Shown piece by piece: positions 55,481 through 64,000 of a stretch of 64,000 nucleotides of DNA. Positions within the stretch are counted from its first letter, which is position 1. Each line of letters starts with the position of its first letter. Origin of the DNA: Euclidia mi (taxonomy: Eukaryota; Arthropoda; Insecta; Lepidoptera; Erebidae); NCBI GenBank assembly GCA_944739405.2, contig OX123186.2, positions 11,988,995 through 12,052,994 on the forward strand, given 5' to 3'. The translations under genes and the position numbers were made by a program. The notes beneath the pieces are model-generated. The model was not told where the DNA came from, did not search any database, and saw nothing but the letters and a program-made list of their open reading frames with translations.

Positions 55481-56535
55481 TTAAGTAGACGAATGAACCT
55501 GCATCCTCTCCATCTCCGGCAGTGCGTCTGTACTGCATGGTGTTTTATATGTCACCTTAGCACAATCTAGCTCTTCACTCTGGAGACCACTAAGCGATTT
55601 ACTCTTTTTAGGGCCACATACGCCGGTCCAGCCGCAAAAGTACGGGACCCTAAGTACACCACTGCGTGGTCTACCGTACAGCCATGCATCTTGTTCACGG
55701 TAGATGCCCAACTTAAAATCACTGGGAGCATGCGCCTTTCCACCGTACCGTAGCTATACTTGGCTGGGAACTGGGTGCCTATAGGCTGAATTAGGTGCTC
55801 ACCGTCGTTTCCAAAATTAACTTTGATGGACGGTATGTCGGTTTCATCACGTCTAAAGTGCAACCAGACCATGTCCGAGATGAATCCGATGCTCCTATTT
55901 ACTAGCCCCTTCTCCACGTCTAGATTGGATCGCAACATGATTTTAGCCCCTTTGAAATTTTTTAATTTACTCGGTAGTCCACCCGTTTTGCGCTCATTAA
56001 CTTGAACAGACAAAGTAGATGGGTAGACATCGATGAAATCCAGTGTAAATTGGGTACTTCTTGACCCTGTCGCTCGCTTAATTATTACAAACGCATCTAT
56101 ATTGTCACATTGAATGACACAAGCTTTACCTGCAGTCTTCGCTTGTGCTCCTTTCGGTCCACATGAATGAGAATCCGTAAAATAGTATTTTCCGTCGTAC
56201 AGCATGACTCCTAGTGCTTTGCCTTCCACTATTAACACACCTGTCTTATGATTGTCAAATAACTCCTTGAGGGCTTGCTTGAGTGTCAGTCCAATGTTTA
56301 ATTGGTTGTCTCTATCATTTAAGCTTCCGAACAGTGCAGATTCCAGATCATAGTTCAGGGAAAACGATTTACCAAACATGTCACATTTGTTTTTGATTAT
56401 ATCAAAGTTACGAACCAGCAAGTAACTCGTAAAGTAATCTGATGCAGATAGTGACCTAATCATACTATACATATTATCGCCCTCTATCATATTCATATTC
56501 AGAATATTATTCGTCCAACTTGTCATAGAAAGCAT
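55481..56535 (-). pseudogene. cysteine-protease-like domain fused to PIF1-helicase C-terminus (Helitron-type), frameshifted
   Basis: Residues 1-170 (MLSMTSWTNNILNMNMIEGD; LNDRDNQLNIGLTLKQALKE; LFDNHKTGVLIVEGKALGVM; YFTDSHSCGPKGA; FTLDFIDVYP) resemble a viral-tegument-deubiquitinase-like cysteine protease: the D-x-H of TDSHS would be catalytic, but the Cys part is missing. Residues 190-322 (GAKIMLRSNLDVEKGLVNRS; AKYSYGTVERRMLPVILSWA; STVNKMHGCTVDHAVVYLG; FAAGPAYVAL) are the C-terminal motifs of PIF1 helicases as in Helitrons. Walker A and the middle helicase motifs are absent, so this is a deletion product. A one-base shift near 55590 moves the end (SEELDCAKVTYKTPC) out of frame. A TAA lies upstream of the Met. 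Confidence 0.78.
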
Positions 56536-56560
56536 GTTTGCACGAATGATATTTTATTTC

Positions 56561-57000
56561 ATCATCAGACCTTGAAACCAAATTGTAGTCAAAGTTCATG
56601 ACGTGGCCTTTCTCACAAGTGCAAACACGACTATGATACAATATTCCATCATGGAATGCAAGTGCCTATCTTCCGGCTTCATCATCAGACCTTGAAATCT
56701 AATTGTAGTCAAAGTTCATTACGTGGCCTTTCTTACAAGTGCAAACACGACTATGATCCGATATTGCATCATGGAATGCCAGAGCCTATGTTCCGGCTTC
56801 ATCATCAGACCTTGAAACCTAATTGTAGTCAAAGTTCATCAAGTGGCCTTTCTCACAAGTGCAAACACGACTATGATACGATATTCTATCATGGAATGCC
56901 AGAGCCTACCTTCTGGCTTCATCATCAGACCTTGAAACATAATTGTAGTCAAAGTTCATTACGAGACTTTTATAAGAAATCCAAAACAGCTACATACAGC
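56561..57000. repeat. 120-bp tandem repeat, about 3.5 units
   Basis: Units start at 56561, 56681, 56801 and 56921 with atcatcagaccttgaaa, followed by attgtagtcaaagttcat, gtggcctttctcacaagtgc and atcatggaatgcc. The period is exactly 120 bp, so the plus strand stays open for 124 codons (56656..57030) as a 40-residue repeat (HHQTLKPNCSQSS). The minus strand reads HSRVCTCEKGHVMNFDYN with stops. It abuts the start of the pseudogene at 56535. Confidence 0.9.
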
Positions 57001-57030
57001 TGCCAATTTTCATTACGCTACGACCCTTGA

Positions 57031-58398
57031 TAGATGGTTAAATTAGTTACCTTAGATTCCATTACATAGTTAGTTACAAACACGACGACCTAATAAAAGC
57101 GTGTTAAAAAAAGGTAGTACTTATTACGGCCCTTTACAAAAATTAAAATCCATATTTTATCAATCATTACGAATATTTTGTACCTTGGCACTGTCCCTGG
57201 GAAATTACTGCTTCAGGAGATCTTGAGCCTCAAAATCATCATATATTTTTTAAATTATTACAAAATATATGCATTTCGTGTGCCAATTTGTTTTTAATGT
57301 TGTACTATGCACCCATGGATTGGCCAGTATCTCGAGCATTGCAGCTTAAACTTTTTTAATACTAAAAAAAAATTGTTCCCAAGTATTATTTTTGCTTAAT
57401 ATGACTTGGTATGATGTGCAAAACCGGTAGACTTCGACTCGATGATGAGTCTTTTGACACCGTGTAGGTATACTATTGACACACAAGAAATATTAAAGCA
57501 GAAAATTTTAGGAGTATACATGACTGTGTAATTCATCGCTTCTTGACATAATATAATAAGGATTTAAGACAAAAAAATATTGCATAATGCTGACAAAATA
57601 AAATCGAAAATAACAAACAGGGCCCGAGTTACGAGAAGGCTTTCTTCTACTTAAATTCTATATTTCATAGTTTAAGAGGAACTATTATTAATAATTTCCT
57701 CTTAAATAGTGTACAGTATCTAACTATGTGACAGCCCTTAAATATGATACTTTGACAAAAAGTTTCAACTACTGAGCCAAAACATTCACATTAAATATTA
57801 CACATACAAAATACACATTCTTCATAGAGAAGGCTTCGAAATGAGAAATCCTTTACGTTCATGCGAGTAATATAGTCTTCAAGATATATCGTTTGTTGGT
57901 AAAACAGCTTAGGTTGGGTCGCAACAGGCTCACTAGGAGGCTAGTCCGGTTGACGTCTGTACATAATATTATGTGGGAAGTATATAGTATATTGGAGATT
58001 CCCATCTAGGGTAAAGGTCTTGGTAACGTAATACAAGACTAAGGTTGTATTTATTGTATATATATAAGATACATGATATCACAAAAGCGTAAAATATGTA
58101 ATGCTAAGTAAACGTTTCTGTTTTTGTTGAATTCGAGAACCTTAGGCTAAATTTTTGTCCCAAAGTTTCTTGTTATGACAACGTTTCTAGTGGCAGTATA
58201 GAATTTCATGAAATGGTCGATAAATAGTAAGTAAAAGAACATTTAGTCCCGATAAACAAGTAACAAATGAAATTTTGATGGTACTAAACCGTGGTATTTG
58301 TGCTTCAATTTTCTTTACTAAACCCTTGCGGGTTCTAAGTATATTTAATTGACCATCAAATTACACCAGCTTAACGGATACTGGCTAACCTCGATGAA
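57031..58398. other. no gene recognised
   Basis: AT-rich DNA without frames or repeats I can name. Confidence 0.5.
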
Positions 58399-58685
58399 GC
58401 AGCGATAGCCTAGTGGAGACACCGACAGACTGCCACACAGAGGGTCCGGGTTCGAATCCACGGCGCGCACCAATGACTTTTCGGAGTTATGTGCGTATTA
58501 AATTGTTAATTATCGCTTGCTAAATGGTGAAGGAAAACATCGTGAGGAAACCTGCACGTGACACGATGTGAAGTCTGCCAACCCGCACTAGGCCAGCGTG
58601 GTGTACTATGGCCTTACCCTTCTAATAGAGAGAAGAGGCCCGGGCCCAGTAGTGGGACAGTTTATTTACGGGGCTGATGATGAAA
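58399..58685 (+). repeat. SINE family B, near full length
   Basis: Head agcagcgatagcctagtgga, B box gggttcgaatcc, body gtattaaattgttaattatc and gaaaacatcgtgaggaaacc, end cccagtagtgggacagttta and gggctgatgatga. A short internal deletion relative to the 52263 copy removes the ctgagagttctcc segment. Confidence 0.82.
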
Positions 58686-59012
58686 CTGTGGTATACCTGT
58701 ATCTTGGGCACCATTCAGCATAAATATTTATCGGTAAGTACAATTATTATTAAAAGTAAATAATACCATTAAGCTTTTTTTACAAATTATGTTACCTATG
58801 TACATTTCCGTTTATATATGTTACGTATAACGGTAGAAGATGGAGTAGATAGGATTAACGGGTAATCCTAAGTTAGGTTAGGTTAATAATCATCCTAAGG
58901 TAGAGCTAATATCCGGATAAGACTAGGCTTAATCCATTGTCTAGCAATACCTTTCGCATAATAATGGCAATAATGTATAAAAGATTTATATAATTTATAT
59001 ACCATTTATATA

Positions 59013-59380
59013 AAGAGACCGACAGAGTAAAGAATTGCGTGATAATTGTGGGGTAAAAGAAGATGTAGTGCACAAGCATCGAGAACGGCATGTTAAGATG
59101 GTTTGGGCACATGGAGAGGATGGATGACAAAAGACTGAAAAGAAGATATATAAGGCAAGTGTGAATGGGACCGGACGAAGGGGAAGACCTAGGCGGAGGT
59201 TCTCTGACCAGATTGGAGTCATCCTAAAAAAGGACAGGCCAGAAGTACCCTAAACAGACGAGCATGAGAAACTTGATGGGAGTGAATGAAGCAAGAACGG
59301 TATGTCAGGATCGTTGCAAATGGCGTTCCGTAGTCTCTGCTTACCCCTCCGGGAAACAGACGTGACTTTATGTATATATG
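59013..59380 (+). pseudogene. RTE-like LINE, 3' fragment
   Basis: The plus strand encodes, across frames, CGVKEDV, then GHMERMDDKRL, KASVNGTGRRGRPRRRFSDQ, LKKDRPEV and MRNLMGVNEAR. The 3' end is gtctctgcttacccctccgg, gaaacagacgtgactttatg and tatata. It is the opposite-strand relative of 34925..35275 and 50690..51240. Confidence 0.78.
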
Positions 59381-59689
59381 CATGTACCATTTATATTTGC
59401 ATTTGAGTGTAGTACCTACATATATATATATTATGTGAAAAGTGGTGCAGGTCGTGGTATGGTGTATATGTGTGAGGTGAATTTTCGTGATGCATCAGCA
59501 CAGGTACATAACTCTCTGACTGTTCTGAGGAAGTCATTTTTATATTTATTTGAGTTAGTGAAAGAGTTGTGATATTGAGAAAGAAAATTTAAAATTTGGA
59601 TAATTATGCAGAAATATTGCAAAGTTATTGCCATGGACATTATTGTCAGAGCCTAATAATAATAGCATAAAATTTATATTGCGGAATAT

Positions 59690-60005
59690 AGCTCTTCATA
59701 AATCTTGAGCTACCCGCGCCCAACCACTTCTCGTGGTCCAAAGGAGATTGTCAGTTACTACGCGTCTACCTCCGCTGCGTAGATAAGTGAATACTCGGCA
59801 CTCCAGACCCTGCCTGTCCCAAATGGTCATCGGTTCTTTTATCTACGTGGCTTGGCCATTGTCTTTTAAGCTTAATTATTCGAAGAGTTACTTCGGTGAC
59901 TTTGGTTCCCCAGCTGATATCCTAATTTCTGATTCTGGGCAACTCTAAGCATAGCTATGCCTATCGCCCTATGAGTGAAACTAGCTCTCCTGATACAGGC
60001 CTTAG
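59690..60005 (-). pseudogene. second RTE-like reverse transcriptase C-terminal fragment
   Basis: The minus strand reads RAIGIAMLRVAQNQK, then GTKVTEVTLRIIKLKRQWPS and HVDKRTDDHLGQAGSGVPS, then SPLDHEKWLG, in changing frames. This order (RAMxxAMLxVxLRDxxRN; xxRTxVTDxxxRIxxLKWQWAGH) is the region just before the RWxDDIxKL motif in the RTE group seen at 48472..48612. The copy is old. Confidence 0.65.
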
Positions 60006-60642
60006 TGAGCGACTACGTCATAGACTAACCATATAATAAATAAAAGAGTACTTCTACTCTTTAGGGACATATTTGACATATCACTATCTCTATCACACTT
60101 TTATTACATAAAGAGCAAAATGAACAACGGTTGTGGAGTAGTTTTTGGCATCGCTTCAGCATGGTCCAACAATACCATTAATGTACCGAACGTAACTTCG
60201 AATACTGACTTATTGTGTACCTAACAAAATTATTTACTATCAGCCATGATTTATTTTCGTATTTTTATTGAAAATAACGAGCAAACCGCTGAGTAATGTC
60301 TTTGATATGGTGGTTTTACAGACATATCAATCAAAAGCATGTGAAGCTTGTACAACTTTTTGGTTAATAAGATTTTTTTTCTTCAAGAATATATTACAAT
60401 CCTCTTTATTCTGTTGCCTGTTATATTATCATGTTTTCGACGAAAGTTTTAAATAAAAATCATTGTTTCCTTTTTTGACGGTTGGCAATTTTTGAGAAAA
60501 GTGCTCCCGGACTAACCACCGGATTCAATATCCGATCTAGCCATTATAGATCATATTATTATTATATTAGGCCCAGCCATAAGGATATATCTTGGACCGC
60601 TGCAAATTATACGTTTAATTGCATTGGTAATAAAAAATCACT
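60006..60642. other. no gene recognised
   Basis: AT-rich, with short chance frames only. Confidence 0.5.
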
Positions 60643-60900
60643 AGCAGCGTGGTCCGGTGGATAGCGTTTGTGACTGCTGATCGGAGGACCTGGGTTCGAT
60701 TCCTGGGTCGGGCAAAAGTGTTACTAGCTTTTTCCGAATTCTCAATGGCAGGTCGGTGTCTGGTGATGTGCGGCAATAGGCTTGCCCCCTATTACGTGGG
60801 ACCTAAAGATTCATAGCGAAATGTGAGTGTAATGTGTGTAAGATCTGCCTACCCCTTCGGGGACACAGGCGTGATAGACTCACGCCTGTGTCTGTAAATA
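60643..60900 (+). repeat. SINE family A, full length, ending in a foldback
   Basis: Head cagcgtggtccggtggatag, B box gggttcgattcctggg, body gcaaaagtgttactagc and caataggcttgccccctatt, tail tgcctaccccttcggggaca. The end is followed by an inverted copy of its own last bases: 60862..60874 pairs with 60880..60892 (13 bp, loop tagac). An A-rich tail (aaataaataaataaaaaag) follows. Confidence 0.85.
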
Positions 60901-61622
60901 AATAAATAAAAAAGTAAGTAACTTAAAACTCTATAGCATAGTAGTTGGAATTGCAGCAGAGCCTTATCGTGCTTCGGAGGGCATTTGAACTGAACCCGGT
61001 TCTTGTTGCAGCCCAAGAATTATTACGACACTACGGGTGCCTTTGGGCAGCATAAATGCCGACACAAGAATCGGAAACAAACCCACACATACAAAATAAA
61101 TAATACAATACCTTCTGTTAACAACATTTTGTATAGAAAACGTACGTCTTATCAATCAAGTTAGCACGCACCCACGTGAATGTATCGCAAAATAGTAAAT
61201 GTTGTTACCTCGTCGTTACGTCCCTGTGTCGACTGTGGCGGGTCAATCTCCACGGTAGGCAAACATTTTGTGATCAAAAACTTGTTGTTGCCAGTCAGGA
61301 TTTGTTTTTTTGTTTTTGTTGTTTCGTGTTTTTGATGTTTGCTAAGATGTAAAAAATATTTTCAAATTACATAGATTCAAAGGACGGAATAACTAAACCT
61401 CTGTATTTGATATTGAAATTTCTTTAAAAATATAAAAAGTTACAGTTCTGAAATAAAAGCCATTTCATTAAATTTTTTATAGCCAGTTAAAATGAAAAGT
61501 TGCTAATTTAAACTTATTTACTCGTAAAAACCACAAACAAGACTCATAACTATGTTTTACAACTTATTAACATTTTATAACATTTATTAGAAAGTACTTA
61601 TTGCTACCCAGCCACATCCTTA
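60901..61622. other. no gene recognised
   Basis: AT-rich DNA. The 63-codon minus frame at 60964..61155 has no recognisable motif. Confidence 0.5.
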
Positions 61623-62377
61623 TCCTTACTAATATTATAAATTTGAAAGTGTGTATGTATGTATGTATGTTCCGTTTTCACGCTAAAACGGCTGAACTGA
61701 TTTTGTTGAAATTTAATATAGAGATATATTGGACCATGAAGACGGACATAGGCTACCATAAGTTGCAAAAATTAAACTGGGAGGGATGGTAGGGAGGGTA
61801 GAAGTTTGTACGGCACAAATTTACCTCTTGGAAGTAAGAACGCATGCGCTAATAATTGAGTGTTGCGCATGTGCTAACATATCTGTCAGTACTGTCACGT
61901 CATACATAATGTCATATTGTGCACGTTGAAAAACCAGCCAGTTACATTCAGTACAGCCAAAAAGGTTTGATTACTAATAATACTGTATTCGAAATACTAA
62001 AATACTTTTGCCCCGACCTATTACATAAAATTGTTCGCATATATAAACTAATAATTATGTAGTAAATTTAAACGCCTGAAACGATTTCCCCTACTAATAT
62101 AAAACATGCGAAAATGTTTATAGAGATATATTGAACATGTATTAGAACATGGCTTTGACATTTGACTGTATGCAAGGTGATGTTATTAATATTATGTACC
62201 TACCTTTCAGAAGATAACGGTAGCTGTAATGTCATGGATACTGACCGAGTTACTTTGTACCCCATAGAGTTTCTGAAGTCTTTAGAATAATCAGGAGTGT
62301 CTTCACACATCTTGAGACTGAAAGTATGTTTGTGTTACCCCAAATTTAACGCGCGCGAAGCGGCGGGCAAAAGCTAG
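61623..62377 (+). mobile_element. 755-bp Helitron-like element
   Basis: Starts TCCTTACTAATATTATAAAT after A and ends CTAG (62374..62377) before T, with the foldback cgcgcgaagcggcg just upstream. The body has the wording of non-autonomous Helitron-like insect repeats (cacgctaaaacggctgaact; ggacataggctac). A second start-like stretch (ctactaatataaaacatgcg) at about 62090 suggests two partial copies have merged. Non-coding. Confidence 0.55.
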
Positions 62378-62530
62378 TTTTCTATAAAAAATATTACGCT
62401 TTGAATACATATACATTTCTACAGCCGGTATTGCCTCCTCAGACTGGTTTTATATTAAAAAATCTATCAAGAGACAATTTTGTGGCTTGGATGCATATTA
62501 AGATTTAATTATACTACATTTTATAAAATA

Positions 62531-63740
62531 CTAGCTGACCCAGCGAACTCCGTATCGCCTTTTTAAGAGTTTTTATTTAATTCCCTTATCATTTCAGAGT
62601 CTATAAATGATAAACAAACAAACATAGATTTTAATATATTGAATTCCCCATTCCTAAAAATATCGGAGACGATACCCATATCGACTATAAAAAAAATCCC
62701 GTCCGCCATCTTTGATTTCGTATCCGCCACCTTTGATCACGAAATAGATGTTGTATTTGGATTCTCCATCCCTTAAATCATCAGAGACGATATCCATATT
62801 GATTTTTAAATTTTTCCCATCCGCCATCTTTGATTTCCCATCCACCATCTTGAATCACGAAACAGATGTTGTATTTGGATTCCCCGTCCCTTTAAACATC
62901 GGAGACGATACCCATATTGTTTTTTTTTTTAATTTCCCATCCGCCGTCTTTGATCACGAAATAGATGGTGTTTTTGAATTCCCCATTCCTTAAAATATCG
63001 GAGACTTTACCCATATCGACTTTAAAAACATCCCGTCCGCCATCTTTGATTTCCTATCCGCCATCTTTGATCACGAAATAGATGTTGTATTTGGATTCGC
63101 CATCCCTTAAATCATCAGAGACGATACCCATATTGATGTTTTAAATTTTTCCCATCCGCCATCTTTGATTTCCCATCCACCATCTTGAATCACGAAACAA
63201 ATGTTGTTTTTGGATTCCCCATCCCTTTTAACATCGCAGGCGATACCAATATTGATATTTTTAAATTTTCCCATCCGCCATCTTTGATTTCCCATCCGCC
63301 ATCTTTGATCACGAAATAGATGTTGTATTTCGATTCCCCACCCCTTACAATATCGAAGGCGATACCCATACTGATTTTTAAATTTTTCTCATCCGCCATC
63401 TTTGATTTCCCGTCAGCCATCTTGGATCAGTCCTGAAGTCTTCAGGTCCGGAAACTGACAAAACTGCCATCAAACAAAGAAGTATATCAACGCGCACGCG
63501 AATTTCAACTTTATGCAGCGGTAATAAATTACAAATTGACTCTACGTTTTAGTTAGAAAACGTTTGTATGGGAAAAAGAAAAGCGCTGTTCTAGGGTTTT
63601 TCCGGCAATTATCAGATTTTTTCTCGCCGTAAAAACCATCTTTGAACTTCAACGAACATTTAAAAAAAAGAATCGGCCAAATTGGTCCAGGCGTTGTTGA
63701 GTTATGCGCTTACCAACACATTTTGCGATTCATTTTTATA
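62531..63740 (-). mobile_element. Helitron-like element with internal minisatellite
   Basis: On the minus strand the element begins near 63738 with tataaaaatgaatcgcaaaa and ends with ggcgatacggagttcgctgg, gtcagCTAG (62531..62534) before T. Both end sequences are ones I recognise from non-autonomous lepidopteran Helitron-like elements. The 5' TC is replaced by the 3' end of another element (CTAG at 63741). The middle is a ~118-bp tandem array. Central minisatellites are known in Helentron-related non-autonomous elements such as HINEs and DINEs. Confidence 0.55.
62640..63425. repeat. ~118-bp minisatellite, about seven units, with a three-unit higher-order period
   Basis: The motif atcggagacgatacccatat or a close variant recurs at about 62661, 62780, 62897, 62996, 63114, 63233 and 63352. 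Each is followed by tcccgtccgccatctttgat-type and gatcacgaaatagatgttgt-type segments. Units 1 and 4 share private features (catatcgactataaaa/catatcgactttaaaa), as do 2 and 5, giving a second period near 334 bp. Long chance frames on the minus strand (63190..63420) come from the periodicity. Confidence 0.88.
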
Positions 63741-64000
63741 CTAGCTTTCGCCCGCGGCTTCGCCCGCATGAAATTTTAATAAAGAGTAGCCTTTGTACTT
63801 CCCCAGGTTTCAGACTATCCATATCAAATTTCATTACAAACGGATCTGCACATTAGCCGTGTAGCATACATATATTATAAACAGATAATAAGTACTTAAA
63901 ATTACTTTTTTTTTATAGTCGTCAAACTTCAGGTAAAGATTAGTATGTAGTGTATATTCTTAAAGTTATTGAAGAGCTTATATACCTACTGAATAGAATT
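63741..64000 (-). mobile_element. Helitron-like element, 3' part, running toward the window edge
   Basis: The plus strand starts CTAGctttcgcccgcggctt and cgcccgcatgaaatttt; on the minus strand this is a gcgggcgaagccgcggg foldback followed by CTAG and T. The body resembles the other Helitron-like copies for about 130 bp. The 5' end is not seen, and the last ~100 bp of the window are unassigned. Confidence 0.5.

Noticed and set aside
56656..57030. Repeat protein of 124 residues on the plus strand
   Set aside because: The frame is open because the 120-bp period is a multiple of three. The sequence is opposite to the neighbouring pseudogene and has no known motif.
62640..63425. CRISPR array
   Set aside because: Units of ~118 bp repeat over their full length without unique spacers, and the DNA is eukaryotic in character. 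It is a minisatellite.

Overview
The window is AT-rich, repeat-dense nuclear DNA from an animal, most likely a moth or butterfly. The host assignment is inference. It rests on the mix of tRNA-headed SINEs, R1-like and RTE-like LINE tails, CTAG-ended Helitron-like elements and a mariner. I found no convincing host gene, no rRNA and no functional tRNA gene. The only apparently intact coding sequence is a mariner transposase (24671..25723). Other protein signals are remnants of mobile elements: a non-LTR reverse transcriptase with in-frame stops (22.3-24.1 kb), R1-like LINE pieces (7.0-10.9 kb), a YqaJ-type nuclease pseudogene (29.4-30.2 kb), a piggyBac-like C-terminus (47.2-47.4 kb), RTE-like C-termini (35, 45.3, 48.5, 51, 59-60 kb), and a cysteine-protease-like/PIF1-helicase fusion (55.5-56.5 kb).

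Layout. 0-7 kb: decayed SINEs in otherwise featureless DNA. 7.0-11.8 kb: two adjacent inverted repeats built from R1-like LINE, SINE and Helitron-like sequence; the larger has ~1.43-kb arms around a truncated LTR element. 11.8-18.2 kb: a hairpin, an inverted-repeat element carrying an array of AAAAGTACTTTT palindromes, a 152-bp MITE and a SINE with an inverted 5' half. 18.2-20.5 kb: a probable non-coding TIR element. 22.2-25.9 kb: a 5'-truncated LINE, then a mariner nested in a SINE. 27.9-36.8 kb: a YqaJ pseudogene, two copies of a hairpin-bearing repeat, a transposase fragment and a LINE tail. 36.9-50.4 kb: a diverged tandem segmental duplication with different transposons in each half, including two abutting TTA-flanked MITEs, one carrying a GC-rich LINE derivative. 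50.7-64 kb: LINE and SINE tails, the protease-like/PIF1 pseudogene beside a 120-bp tandem repeat, and Helitron-like elements, one with an internal minisatellite.

How the parts relate. SINE family A shares its last ~45 bp with the RTE-like LINE seen at 35, 51 and 59 kb, so the LINE probably supplied its retrotransposition machinery. Nested insertions and paralogous copies give several empty sites that define element ends and target duplications (mariner in SINE; LINE derivative in MITE; 1.1-kb insert in one duplicate). Limits: the reading is by eye, percent identities are approximate, and family names rest on recognised motifs rather than database searches.
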